Positions 1-8,045 of a stretch of 34,008 nt of DNA are shown here, one piece after another. The DNA is from Helicobacteraceae bacterium (GTDB lineage: Bacteria > Campylobacterota > Campylobacteria > Campylobacterales > Sulfurimonadaceae). Both the position numbers and the translations under genes were made by a program. Under the pieces are notes generated by a model. It was not told the DNA's origin. It saw only the letters and a program-made list of their open reading frames with translations, and searched no databases. The stretch spans positions 1-34,008 of the forward strand of contig JALUFE010000084.1 of assembly GCA_027052175.1 (NCBI GenBank), given 5' to 3'. The number at the start of each line of letters is the position of its first letter. Position 1 is the first letter of the stretch.

Positions 1-1
1 G

Positions 2-193
2 ATGCCAAAGATGAAATCTGTAAAAGGTGCCGTTAAGAGATTTAAAGTGAAAAAAAGCGGAAAAATCAAAAGAGGAACCGCTTTTAGAAGCCACATCTTA
101 ACGAAACAAGACGCCAAAACAAGAAGAAGACAGCATCAGCCGAAGTATGTACACCAAGCTGACGCAGCGAACGTCAAAGATATGATCTGCTAG
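2..193 (+). CDS. rpmI: 50S ribosomal protein L35
   Basis: This 63-residue, very basic protein matches bacterial L35 in length and in its opening MPKMKS and the [12 protein letters not shown] and KTRRRQ segments. It is a small component of the large ribosomal subunit. The ATG is at the second base of the window, so its ribosome-binding site and the usual upstream infC lie outside. rplT follows after 107 nt, the standard rpmI-rplT order; in other bacteria L20 represses this operon. The gap holds two short CCAC/GTGG hairpins around 230-273, which could take part in such control, but I see no recognisable L20 leader. Confidence 0.97.
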   Translation: MPKMKSVKGAVKRFKVKKSGKIKRGTAFRSHILTKQDAKTRRRQHQPKYVHQADAANVKDMIC

Positions 194-300
194 GTTTAAC
201 CTAAACGATCCAACAACCTCCACAAAACGTGGGCAAGTCCACCAAAGCCGTGGCACCTACAAGCACAAAGCAAAATAGGTAAAGGAAAGGAAAAAACAAT

Positions 301-654
301 ATGCCAAGAGTAAAAACAGGTGTCGTAAGACGCAGAAGACATAAAAAAGTACTCAAACTCGCAAAAGGTTTCTACAGCGGTAGAAGAAAACACTTCAGAA
401 AAGCCAAAGAGCAACTTGAACGCAGTATGTACTACGCTTTCCGTGACAGAAAGCAGAAAAAGAGAGAGTTCAGAAAGCTATGGATCATCCGTATCAACGC
501 AGCTTGCAGACTCAACGATATCAACTACTCAAGATTTATCAATGGTCTTAAAAAAGCCGGCATCGAGCTTGACAGAAAAATTCTCGCCGATATGGCAATG
601 AACGACGCTGCGGCATTTAGCGCAGTAGTAAAACAGGCCAAAGCGGCCCTCTAA
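301..654 (+). CDS. rplT: 50S ribosomal protein L20
   Basis: The 117 residues fit L20, with the typical start MPRVKTG, the basic RRRRHKK segment and the RKRQ-like region before the RINAACR motif. L20 binds 23S rRNA early in 50S assembly and in several bacteria also represses its own operon. A purine-rich Shine-Dalgarno AGGAAAGGA precedes the ATG. A Rho-independent terminator follows directly, so the rpmI-rplT transcript ends here. Confidence 0.97.
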   Translation: MPRVKTGVVRRRRHKKVLKLAKGFYSGRRKHFRKAKEQLERSMYYAFRDRKQKKREFRKLWIIRINAACRLNDINYSRFINGLKKAGIELDRKILADMAMNDAAAFSAVVKQAKAAL

Positions 655-660
655 AAACGA

Positions 661-686
661 AACCGTGTCGTCACGGCACGGTTTTG
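661..686 (+). terminator. Rho-independent terminator after rplT
   Basis: A perfect 7-bp stem, AACCGTG at 661-667 with CACGGTT at 677-683, encloses a 9-nt loop and is followed by a short T run. On the other strand the stem is also followed by a T-rich stretch, so it may stop transcripts arriving from rarA as well. Confidence 0.75.
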
Positions 687-771
687 GCTCTCAATCTTTC
701 CACTTTTCCCATAAAAATCCATGCTTCTTGCTTGATTCTTATCCGTTGTTCAAGCTGTTGAGGCGATTGTA

Positions 772-1950
772 TCACAATTTTCTGATCTGCTCATACCACT
801 CTTTGATCTTTTTTTCATAGCCGTTTGTTTTGAAATCGACAAAATGTCTCTCTTTTGAAAGATATTTCTGCTTGACATAACCGCCGAAGTCATGCGGATA
901 AAGGTAACCCTCTTTGTTATGGACGATATTTTTCGGGATTTCGAGTATATCACCCTCTCTTACCGCTTTTTGCGCGGTGTTGATCGCTTTGTAAGCAGTG
1001 TTGGACTTGGGAGAGGATGCAAGATAAAGGGTACATTCCGAGAGAATGATGCGTGCCTCCGGAAAGCCTATCTCTTTAACGGCGGTCAGTGTTGCCGTTG
1101 CCAAGGATAGAGCATTTGGATTGGCAAGACCAATATCTTCGCTTGCAAGGACAACAAGCCTGCGCGCGATAAAGTCGGCACTCTCTCCCTCCTCTATCAT
1201 CCGTGCCAGATAATAGATCGCGGCATCCACATCACTGCCGCGTACCGACTTGATAAAAGCGGATATCAGGTCATAGTGCACATCCGCTTCACTCACTCCT
1301 CTTGAGAGCGCATTCGGGCGCAGGGAACGAAGCAGCGGCTTGTCTATCTCTTTTTCCATTTCGCTTGCGAACTCCAGGAGTTTCAACATCGCCCTGGCAT
1401 CACCGCCGCTGCTTTTGACAAGATACTCTTTCGCTTCGATGTTTATATCGCATCCACACATCTCCAGCGCTCGCTCAAGCAACTTTAAAAGATCTTCGTC
1501 TTCAAGCGGCTTCAGCTCAAAGAGCAGACTCCGGGAACGAATGGCAGAGGTGAGCGAATGGTAAGGGTTGGATGTTGAAGCACCAAGAATGAGAGCTTCG
1601 TTCTTCTCCATCACCGGCAACAGAACCTCTTGCTGATTTTTGGAAAGCCGATGCACCTCATCTATGAAGACAAGCGGTTTTATCAGCGCGTTTTGATAAC
1701 GGGAGAAAAGTTTGCGAAGCTCGTCGATCTTGAGCGAAGTTGCATTGAACTCATAGAAGTCCATCTCCATCGTTTTGGCTATGATACGCGCTAACGAGGT
1801 TTTACCCACTCCTGCCGGCCCATAGAAAAAACTGTGTCCAAGCGCACCCTTCTGTGCAAGAATACGCAGTGGTGCATCCACCGCCAGTAAATGTTTCTGC
1901 CCGACAAAATCATCGAAATTTTTAGGACGAAGCAGTGAAGTAAGATCCAT
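772..1950 (-). CDS. rarA: Replication-associated recombination protein A (RarA/MgsA AAA+ ATPase)
   Basis: The 392-residue protein is an AAA+ ATPase of the clamp-loader-like RarA/MgsA/WRNIP1 family, which acts at stalled replication forks. It begins with the family's short N-terminus (LTSLLRPKNFDDFVGQ). Walker A GPAGVGKT lies at residues 44-51 and Walker B LVFIDEVH at about 93-100. The sensor-1 region (ASTSNPY) and the C-terminal MgsA tetramerisation part (LSLATATLTAVKEIGFPEA and the end region KYLSKERH) follow. It is the last gene of the minus-strand run and begins directly after the yjbQ-like stop codon. RuvB and DnaX are excluded by the tail and the length. Confidence 0.93.
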   Translation of the reverse strand: MDLTSLLRPKNFDDFVGQKHLLAVDAPLRILAQKGALGHSFFYGPAGVGKTSLARIIAKTMEMDFYEFNATSLKIDELRKLFSRYQNALIKPLVFIDEVHRLSKNQQEVLLPVMEKNEALILGASTSNPYHSLTSAIRSRSLLFELKPLEDEDLLKLLERALEMCGCDINIEAKEYLVKSSGGDARAMLKLLEFASEMEKEIDKPLLRSLRPNALSRGVSEADVHYDLISAFIKSVRGSDVDAAIYYLARMIEEGESADFIARRLVVLASEDIGLANPNALSLATATLTAVKEIGFPEARIILSECTLYLASSPKSNTAYKAINTAQKAVREGDILEIPKNIVHNKEGYLYPHDFGGYVKQKYLSKERHFVDFKTNGYEKKIKEWYEQIRKL

Positions 1951-2349
1951 CTATCCTGCTATGACCTTGATATAAACCTCACGTTCCTGTCGTGGACCGT
2001 CGAACTCTCCAAAGAAGACCCCCTGCCACTTTCCAAGCAGCAGTTTCGCATTTTCTACGGGAATGGAAACGGAGTTGCCCATTCGGGAACTTTTAAGATG
2101 CGCAGCGGCATTTTGTCCTTTGTGAAAATACTCGCCGTCTGTGGGTGCTACGCGATTGAGAGCATTGAGAAGATCTCGGCGCAATGCCGGATCTTGATTT
2201 TCGAACAAAAAGACACTTGAAGTCGTATGCGGTGTAAAAACGATGCAGATACCGTCTTTCACCCCTGATTCGATCACCTTTTCGGCCACCTCTTTGGATA
2301 TATCCATCACCTGTGTTTTGTGACTGGTCGGAAACTTCAGTTTTTTCAT
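1951..2349 (-). CDS. YjbQ / UPF0047 family protein (possible thiamine phosphate synthase activity)
   Basis: This 132-residue protein carries the YjbQ/UPF0047 signatures in order: TPHTTSSV at about 39-46, a NAAAHLKSSRMGNSVSIPV-type segment in the middle, and GKWQGVFFGEFDGPR near the end, with conserved His residues. Members have been reported to complement thiamine phosphate synthase mutants, but the physiological role is unclear. Its ATG overlaps the stop of the pseudouridine synthase gene by 4 nt, so it is probably translationally coupled. thiG lies elsewhere in the window and is not linked to it. Confidence 0.9.
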   Translation of the reverse strand: MKKLKFPTSHKTQVMDISKEVAEKVIESGVKDGICIVFTPHTTSSVFLFENQDPALRRDLLNALNRVAPTDGEYFHKGQNAAAHLKSSRMGNSVSIPVENAKLLLGKWQGVFFGEFDGPRQEREVYIKVIAG

Positions 2350-3113
2350 CGTTTGACTCCTTTGTTTTTCAAAAATGTATGCAAGGCATTATATTCGCTT
2401 CGATCGAGATAGCGCGTCTTGCCGCTTGGCAGATTGTTAAGCTTGATCTCAGCAAACTCAAGCCGCTTGAGATCGAGCACATCCGCACCGAATGATGCGA
2501 AAAAACGTCGCAGTTCTCTGTTTTGTCCCTCGTTTATGGCAACTTTGAGGATGGAGTAGTTTGGCTGATTTTTGACTATCGTATAGCCCAAAAATGGCTT
2601 GAACTTCATCGACTTGATTTTGCTCTTTTTATGCGCGCCCTTGCTTGCATCCTCAAGTTCGAGACCTTCAAGCATCGCCTCTTTCATCTTTGGTGTTATA
2701 GGCCCTTTTATCTTGATCTTGTAAACCCGCTGCAGGTCCGACTCCATCAGTGCCGTCGCCACAATCGAGCTATCAGTCAGCAGCAAAAGCCCTTCGCTTG
2801 CAAAGTCGAGTCTACCGACAGGCTTGAAGTGCTTGAACTCCTTTGGTAGCGAGTCGTAGATGGTGCGGCGTCCTTGCGGATCCTTTTTGGAGACGATTTC
2901 GCCTTTAGGTTTGTTGTAGACGATGACGGTGTATTTGTTTTTTGGACTTACTTTTTTGCCACTGATGTAAACGACATCTCTCTCTTCGTTGATATCGCGC
3001 GCGGGGTTGGTCTCAAGCTCTCCGTTTACCTTGACATAGCCATCCTGCACCGCACGATCTGCCTCACGGCGCGAATATGTCGAATAGTGCGCTATAAATT
3101 TGTTGAGTCTCAT
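2346..3113 (-). CDS. rluB: Pseudouridine synthase, RsuA/RluB/E/F family (RluB-like)
   Basis: This 255-residue enzyme isomerises uridine to pseudouridine in ribosomal RNA. An S4 RNA-binding domain occupies about residues 1-45 (RLNKFIAHYSTYSRREAD). The catalytic domain follows, with the GRLDFASEGLLLLTD motif placing the catalytic aspartate at D103, and an EGQNRELRRFF motif towards the end. Length and N-terminal S4 domain fit RluB, acting on 23S rRNA, but RsuA or RluE specificity cannot be excluded by reading alone. It overlaps hepT upstream and the yjbQ-like gene downstream by 4 nt each. Confidence 0.88.
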   Translation of the reverse strand: MRLNKFIAHYSTYSRREADRAVQDGYVKVNGELETNPARDINEERDVVYISGKKVSPKNKYTVIVYNKPKGEIVSKKDPQGRRTIYDSLPKEFKHFKPVGRLDFASEGLLLLTDSSIVATALMESDLQRVYKIKIKGPITPKMKEAMLEGLELEDASKGAHKKSKIKSMKFKPFLGYTIVKNQPNYSILKVAINEGQNRELRRFFASFGADVLDLKRLEFAEIKLNNLPSGKTRYLDRSEYNALHTFLKNKGVKR

Positions 3114-3475
3114 AATTTCTCTTTTAGTTGTTTTATCTTTTCTTCGAGTTCGTCCAGTTCATTCATACAGATATCAAAAACTGCATCAGCCTGCAAGTCC
3201 GTATAATGATGCGACACAAGATCACGGAATCGTATCATATCACTCCAGTACTCTTTCGAACCAGCCTGCAATAAAAAATTTGAATCTCGTTTATCCAAAT
3301 TTTTCAGAGCTTCACCACTTGCCTGTAGGCGCATTAAAATAGCATCAAGCTTCATCAGATTATCATCATTTTCCAAAAAATCATCTCCTGACACTATCCC
3401 ATCAAACCGCTTTTGAACGATCTGGATGCTCTCCAAAATAAAATCAAGTAATTCCAACGTAGTCAATTTATTCAT
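3110..3475 (-). CDS. hepT: HepT-like HEPN RNase toxin (DUF86)
   Basis: The 121 residues have the all-helical HEPN fold pattern of HepT/DUF86 toxins. The diagnostic RX4HXY motif is intact (R84, H89, Y91 in RFRDLVSHHY), so the RNase active site and the tyrosine that cognate MntA antitoxins AMPylate are both present. It follows the nucleotidyltransferase gene with a 4-nt overlap, which makes a toxin-antitoxin pair. Local GC looks lower than in flanking genes (about 37% in one 60-base line I counted), consistent with acquisition. The gene appears complete. Confidence 0.88.
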   Translation of the reverse strand: MNKLTTLELLDFILESIQIVQKRFDGIVSGDDFLENDDNLMKLDAILMRLQASGEALKNLDKRDSNFLLQAGSKEYWSDMIRFRDLVSHHYTDLQADAVFDICMNELDELEEKIKQLKEKL

Positions 3476-3762
3476 ATAAAAATCGTCTCTTTCTTGATAT
3501 GTTCATAGATAGCTCCTTTGGAGCGTCGATGTTCTCTGTAGAGATCCACCTTAATACGATAGAGATCCTCCAAAAAATTCCATAAACCTGCAATTTTTCT
3601 AAATTTCGGCTCATCAAAACGTACAAAAATATCGATATCACTCTCTTTGGTCGCTTCACCCCTGGCATAAGAGCCAAAGAGTCCTATCTTTTCGACACCG
3701 TAGCGCTCCTCTATGTAAGGTTTGTGTTCTTTGAGTTTTTGGAGTATCTCCTCTTTTGTCAT
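3472..3762 (-). CDS. mntA: MntA-like minimal nucleotidyltransferase antitoxin
   Basis: This 96-residue protein has the polymerase-beta-type nucleotidyltransferase signature GS(x10)DxD: G30-S31 and D42/D44 in LFGSYARGEATKESDIDIF. A third acidic site, IKVDLYRE, lies towards the C-terminus. MntA antitoxins neutralise HepT by transferring AMP to its active-site tyrosine. The gene precedes hepT with a 4-nt ATGA overlap and also overlaps the kdsD stop by 4 nt, so its expression follows the housekeeping operon. The catalytic residues look intact. Confidence 0.87.
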   Translation of the reverse strand: MTKEEILQKLKEHKPYIEERYGVEKIGLFGSYARGEATKESDIDIFVRFDEPKFRKIAGLWNFLEDLYRIKVDLYREHRRSKGAIYEHIKKETIFI

Positions 3763-4721
3763 GATATCCCCTTTTCTATCAGGGTATGAAGATGCAGCAC
3801 CCCTTTGATACGCTTTGCTTTGTCCGTAATGACAAGAAGCTGTATCTTTTTATTTTCTATCAGTACCAGCGCATCACTGGCGAGTATCTCGTCATCATCC
3901 ACATAAAGTGGATCTTTCGTCGCATATTCGATCGCCTTGTGTGAAAGATCGAAATCGCTCTGCAGCAGTGCACGACGTACATCACCGTCACTCAGCAGTG
4001 CCTCAAGCCGCCCCTCTTTATCGGCAAGCAGCACCGTTCCAAGCCGCCCTTCGCTCATTGCCACGATCGCCTCTTTCATCGTCGCGTCGCGATCGATGAC
4101 AGGCAGATGGTCTGTACGCATCAGATCTTTGACCTTGACAAAGAGCCGCTTGCCAAGACTCCCTCCGGGATGCAAAGAGGCGAAGTCATCCTTTTTGAAA
4201 TCCCGTGCCCGCATCAAACAGATCGCCAGCGCATCGCCGAGTGCAAGTGTGAGTGTCGTCGAACTTGTCGGTGCCACGTTTAACGGACATGCCTCCTTTT
4301 CGACAATGATAGGAATATGGATATCGCTGTAATGCCCCAGTGTACTTTCAACACTCTTGCTCATCCCGATAAGCGGTATGTCGAAACGCTTGATATGCGG
4401 TAAAATAGAGCTGAGCTCCTCACTTTCGCCGCTGTAACTGATAGCGAGTACGATATCTTCTTGACCTATCATTCCAAGATCGCCATGCAGTGCTTCGGTT
4501 GGATGCAAAAAGAAGCTCGGTGTCCCCGTACTTGCCAAGGTAGCCGCGATTTTCGCCCCTATCAGCCCGCTCTTTCCTACACCCGTTACTATAAGCTTCC
4601 CCTTACAAGGAAGGATCATCTCAACCGCTTCTTTGAACTCTTCTCCGACATACTCTTTGGCATCCAAAAGAGTACGTGCTTCGATATCTAATGTCTCTTG
4701 TGCTATACTTTTATAATTCAT
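3759..4721 (-). CDS. kdsD: D-arabinose 5-phosphate isomerase (KpsF/GutQ/KdsD family)
   Basis: The 320-residue protein interconverts ribulose 5-phosphate and arabinose 5-phosphate, the first committed step towards Kdo for LPS inner core or capsule. A SIS sugar-isomerase domain spans about residues 38-175 (TGVGKSGLIGAKIA at 46-59, SYSGES at 95-100, the LHPGGSLG segment at 183-190). Two CBS domains fill about 195-320, the full-length architecture. It is the first gene of the minus-strand run. The start fits the family alignment, yet no Shine-Dalgarno sequence sits at normal distance and a TATAAT lies only 7 nt upstream of the ATG. Confidence 0.92.
   Translation of the reverse strand: MNYKSIAQETLDIEARTLLDAKEYVGEEFKEAVEMILPCKGKLIVTGVGKSGLIGAKIAATLASTGTPSFFLHPTEALHGDLGMIGQEDIVLAISYSGESEELSSILPHIKRFDIPLIGMSKSVESTLGHYSDIHIPIIVEKEACPLNVAPTSSTTLTLALGDALAICLMRARDFKKDDFASLHPGGSLGKRLFVKVKDLMRTDHLPVIDRDATMKEAIVAMSEGRLGTVLLADKEGRLEALLSDGDVRRALLQSDFDLSHKAIEYATKDPLYVDDDEILASDALVLIENKKIQLLVITDKAKRIKGVLHLHTLIEKGIS
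4712..4717 (+). promoter_or_regulatory. Putative -10 element for the diguanylate cyclase gene
   Basis: A perfect TATAAT lies 42 nt before the ATG at 4760, with a Shine-Dalgarno AAGGAAA at 4742-4748 in between. It overlaps the start of kdsD, so the two divergent promoters are nearly superimposed and could interfere. No clear -35 was seen, which is common in this phylum. Confidence 0.45.
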
Positions 4722-4728
4722 AAAGAAG

Positions 4729-4734
4729 ATTATA
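4729..4734 (-). promoter_or_regulatory. Putative -10 element for the kdsD operon
   Basis: A perfect TATAAT is read on the minus strand. Transcription would start at about 4722-4723, almost on the kdsD ATG at 4721, so the message could be leaderless. No convincing -35 was seen. Confidence 0.5.
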
Positions 4735-4759
4735 TCCTATTTAAGGAAATTCCACTGCT

Positions 4760-6250
4760 ATGTGGCAAATACGAAACGAACTTGATTTTTTGATTGTCAA
4801 AAACGCCTTGCTTGGTGTGCGTAATGCGATTATAGGTCAAATCATAGTTCTTTTTGTTTTTGCCTACTTCCTTTCTCCTTATATACCGAAACTCTATATG
4901 GTGGGGTGGCTGGGTATGCATCTTTTTGCCTATGCGGTACGTTACGGTTTGAACTTTTTCTACCAGCAACTCAGCCTTTCTAAAGAAAATTTCAAGATCG
5001 CCACCTTTTTGTTTCGTCTTTATATCGCCACTTTAGCGTTGACAAGTGTTTTATGGGGCAGCTCTATTCTCTTTTTCGGATATATTCCGCAAAACTACCA
5101 TTTTCTACTCTACATGATCGCTTTTGGCTTCACTTTCGCCTCCGCTATGAGCATCGGACCGATTCGCAGCATGTATTTTGCCTATACCGTTCCCATGGAT
5201 TTTGCAGTTATCTTTTATGTGATAGAAAAAGAGGATCCCGCATACCTCATAGTAATCCTCTTTATCCTGATGGCTTTTGTCTATTCCCTGTATGCTTCGA
5301 AAATCTACTACTCTGTCTACCACTCACTGATAAAAGAACGGCTTAACGCCGAAAAGGCACTGCAAAAAATAAAATATGAAAAACAGAAACAGGAGCAACA
5401 ACTCAAAGCGATAGAGGAGATCGGCTTAGGCATTATCATAGTCGATAGCACGGACAAAATCATCGAAACAAACGCCTCCGTACGTCAATGGTTTGGACAT
5501 GTCGAGTATCTTTTGTATGAAGAGTTTGTCGCCCGTAACATCCTCACTCAAGAGCATTACGGCTCTCATCTGAACATTCTGACCAAAAACGGAAAATCTT
5601 TTGAAATGAGTATCAAGACGATCGGCGATCTTCATAAAAACGGAGGACGTCTCATTCTTCTCAAAGACATCACGGAGGAGGTCAAAAACAAAAAAATCAT
5701 ACAAAAGATGGCCGAGCGCTACAAAGAACGTGCCGAAACAGACTCGCTTACAAAGATACTCAACAGAGAGAGTTTCATCACTCAGCTACAACATCTTGTT
5801 TACGAAGCGGACCGTTCCTTCTCCAAAACGGCACTGCTCTTTATTGATCTTGACAACTTCAAATCGATCAACGATACCTATGGACATAAAGCCGGTGATA
5901 CCGTCCTCAAAATAGTCGCCAAACGCATTCGAAACAGCCTGCGCCAAAGCGATCTGCTTGGACGCTATGCAGGAGACGAATTTATCGTGGCACTTCGAAA
6001 AATCGGCAGCAAAGAGATGGCCGAAAATATTGTGACAAAACTTCTGTATGCCCTTTCACAGCCTATCTCGATTGAAAAGCATCCAACTCGACAAACGGAG
6101 CTTTATGTCACGGTCAGCATAGGCATCAGCATCTATCCGGACGATACCAAAGATATGGATCAACTCATCAGCAAAGCGGATCGTGCGATGTATACCATCA
6201 AAGCGAAAAACAAAAACGGCTATGAATTTTACAGTGAAAGGACATCATAA
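4760..6250 (+). CDS. Membrane-bound PAS-GGDEF diguanylate cyclase
   Basis: This 496-residue protein likely makes cyclic di-GMP. About five or six hydrophobic segments fill residues 18-185, followed by a charged coiled-coil linker (about 190-218), a PAS-like domain (about 219-310, EEIGLGIIIVDSTDKIIETNAS) and a GGDEF domain (about 325-495). The signature reads AGDEF (404-408), a substitution tolerated in some active cyclases. An RxxD inhibitory site (R395, D398) lies exactly five residues upstream, and the DLDNFKSINDTYGH segment is canonical. No EAL domain is present. The stop codon overlaps the next gene by one base. The membrane part may sense a small ligand, but I cannot name the sensor family. 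Confidence 0.88.
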   Translation: MWQIRNELDFLIVKNALLGVRNAIIGQIIVLFVFAYFLSPYIPKLYMVGWLGMHLFAYAVRYGLNFFYQQLSLSKENFKIATFLFRLYIATLALTSVLWGSSILFFGYIPQNYHFLLYMIAFGFTFASAMSIGPIRSMYFAYTVPMDFAVIFYVIEKEDPAYLIVILFILMAFVYSLYASKIYYSVYHSLIKERLNAEKALQKIKYEKQKQEQQLKAIEEIGLGIIIVDSTDKIIETNASVRQWFGHVEYLLYEEFVARNILTQEHYGSHLNILTKNGKSFEMSIKTIGDLHKNGGRLILLKDITEEVKNKKIIQKMAERYKERAETDSLTKILNRESFITQLQHLVYEADRSFSKTALLFIDLDNFKSINDTYGHKAGDTVLKIVAKRIRNSLRQSDLLGRYAGDEFIVALRKIGSKEMAENIVTKLLYALSQPISIEKHPTRQTELYVTVSIGISIYPDDTKDMDQLISKADRAMYTIKAKNKNGYEFYSERTS

Positions 6251-7650
6251 TGCAGAATCTGTACGATGAAGTGGGATTCCTCGACCGTCGATGTTACGAA
6301 GAGTTTGCGTTAAACGAAGAGATACTTATGGAACATGCCGCCGACGGAATAGCGGATTTCATTCGGAGAAACTTCCAAAAAGGGAGTTCCATTCTTATCG
6401 CCACAGGCAGCGGAAACAACGGAGCCGACGGTATCACACTGGCAAGATTGCTCTATAAAGAGTACGAAGTAGCACTGTGGTTTGTCAAAGAGCCGAAAAG
6501 TCCGATGTGCCGTCTCCAGCATAAGCGTGCTCAAAAAACGGGCATCGAACCCATAAATATGCCTCAAAGCCGTTACGACATTGTCGTCGATGCCGTTTTA
6601 GGAACGGGGTTTGCGGGTGAGTTCAATGAAGAGCTTCGTCAAAAGATGCGACAACTCAACAGTACAAAAGGGTACAAAATCGCCTGCGATGTTCCAAGCG
6701 GCCTGCGCAAAGAAGGAACATGCGAACAAGACACATTTGTCGCCGAAACGACACTGACGATGGGTGCACTCAAAAAAGGGATGTTTCTCGACGAAGCGAA
6801 AGAGTATACAGGAAACATAAAGGTACTCGATCTTGGAGTCTCTCGCGTTATCTACGAAGTCCCAAGCAACTGGAAGCTCTTGGAACATACTGATATGATG
6901 CTCCCCTCCAGAGAGAAAAAGAACACCCACAAAGGAAGCTTCGGTCATACCGCAGTGATTGCCGGAGAAAAAGCGGGAGCCGCTATCCTCGCAGCTTCAA
7001 GCGCTCTGCGCATAGGCAGCGGACTGGTCACGCTCATAGAGTGCGAACCGCACATCATCCCCTATGAGCTGATGCGCTCAGAGCATCTTCCTGCAAACAC
7101 AACCACTATAGCCGTAGGTATGGGACTGGGCACTATCTGGAGCGATGAAGAACTTGAAACTCTTTTGCGAAACAATCTGCCAATAGTAGCCGATGCCGAC
7201 ATCCTCTACACACAAAGAGTCAAAACTTTGCTAAAACGCGACAATATCGTCATCACACCCCACCCAAAAGAGTTTGTTGCACTTCTTAAACTCCTGAATC
7301 TCGCTCACATCGATACGCCAACCCTGCAAAAAAATCGCTTCAAATATGCAGAACTTTTCTGTAAAGCATATCCAAATGTCACACTGCTGCTTAAAGGTGC
7401 CAACGTCATCGTCGGAAAAAACAACGAATTTTTCATAAACGACAAAGGCAGCTCCAAGCTCGCAAAAGGCGGAAGCGGCGATGTGCTAAGCGGTATCGTC
7501 GCAGGGCTGCTCGCACAGGGCTACACCCCGCTTGAGGCGGCAACGAACGCTACGCTCATCCATACGAAACTTGCCGAACTGTATAACGGAAGCAGTTTCT
7601 CATTGACCCCCGCAAAGCTTATCGAAAAGATGGACAAATTAGGCGGCTGA
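6250..7650 (+). CDS. nnr: Bifunctional NAD(P)H-hydrate repair enzyme (epimerase / ADP-dependent dehydratase)
   Basis: The 466 residues comprise the two domains that repair damaged NAD(P)H: a YjeF_N epimerase (about 1-205, with GSGNNGADG at 53-61 in place of the common GNNGGDG) and a ribokinase-like ADP-dependent (S)-NAD(P)HX dehydratase (about 215-466). The dehydratase part shows KGANVIV and an AKGGSGDVLSG motif with the catalytic aspartate at about D411. Its length is normal to slightly short for the fused form. Its ATG overlaps the cyclase stop by one base, so the two genes are cotranscribed, although no functional link is known. Confidence 0.92.
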   Translation: MQNLYDEVGFLDRRCYEEFALNEEILMEHAADGIADFIRRNFQKGSSILIATGSGNNGADGITLARLLYKEYEVALWFVKEPKSPMCRLQHKRAQKTGIEPINMPQSRYDIVVDAVLGTGFAGEFNEELRQKMRQLNSTKGYKIACDVPSGLRKEGTCEQDTFVAETTLTMGALKKGMFLDEAKEYTGNIKVLDLGVSRVIYEVPSNWKLLEHTDMMLPSREKKNTHKGSFGHTAVIAGEKAGAAILAASSALRIGSGLVTLIECEPHIIPYELMRSEHLPANTTTIAVGMGLGTIWSDEELETLLRNNLPIVADADILYTQRVKTLLKRDNIVITPHPKEFVALLKLLNLAHIDTPTLQKNRFKYAELFCKAYPNVTLLLKGANVIVGKNNEFFINDKGSSKLAKGGSGDVLSGIVAGLLAQGYTPLEAATNATLIHTKLAELYNGSSFSLTPAKLIEKMDKLGG

Positions 7651-7983
7651 CTATGCTCAGCAGGTAAGTAATGAGAAAGAAATAATTGCATACCCACTAC
7701 GTTTCACTCGTATTTGTATGTAAAGCCACGCAGTCGTAGTCATTCTATTTCAAGTCGATTTTCGTGCAAAGACGAGCGAAAATCATCTCACACATATAGG
7801 GCAGCAAGAAAAAGGCTTATCTGACGGTGTTAGATTTTCTCACCTTAGCTACGGTTATGCTTTCGAAAATCTGCCTTGCATCTATACCTTTTTACTGCGA
7901 CATATCTTCTTGACATACGCAAAACTGACAACTTCCCTTATGAAACTATTCACAAGGAAATGCTTTCACGTTATGCATAAATG

Positions 7984-8005
7984 ATTGTTACCAAATTGTT
8001 ACCAA
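7984..8005 (+). repeat. Two tandem copies of ATTGTTACCAA
   Basis: An 11-nt unit, ATTGTTACCAA, occurs twice without a gap (7984-7994 and 7995-8005), one helical turn apart and immediately upstream of a -10 element. The spacing suits a pair of protein-binding half-sites. The same bases also provide the likely -35. Confidence 0.6.
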
Positions 8006-8013
8006 ATTATATT
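7985..8013 (+). promoter_or_regulatory. Putative promoter of the barrel/lipoprotein pair
   Basis: TTGTTA at 7985-7990 and TATATT at 8008-8013 are separated by 17 nt. A second candidate -10, TATACT, is at 8013-8018. A Shine-Dalgarno AAGGAAG follows at about 8036-8042, just before the ATG at 8046. The promoter contains the tandem 11-nt repeat, so occupancy of the repeat would affect transcription. Confidence 0.45.
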
Positions 8014-8045
8014 ATACTAACAAATATTTTTTATAAGGAAGAACT

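Larger units (their letters stand above)
7651..8045. other. Gene-free stretch with alternating inverted octamers
   Basis: No open frame with coding character was seen on either strand in this 395-nt gap, the longest in the window. Near its middle the octamer GATTTTCG or its complement occurs four times in alternating orientation. GATTTTCG at 7757-7764 faces CGAAAATC at 7777-7784 (12-nt loop), and AGATTTTC at 7832-7839 faces GAAAATCT at 7865-7872. Shorter pairs ACTACG (7696-7701)/CGTAGT (7735-7740) and CATAC (7689-7693)/GTATG (7716-7720) cross each other. It could be a small structured RNA, a decayed element, or chance. The right end carries the promoter region of the next gene. Confidence 0.4.
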
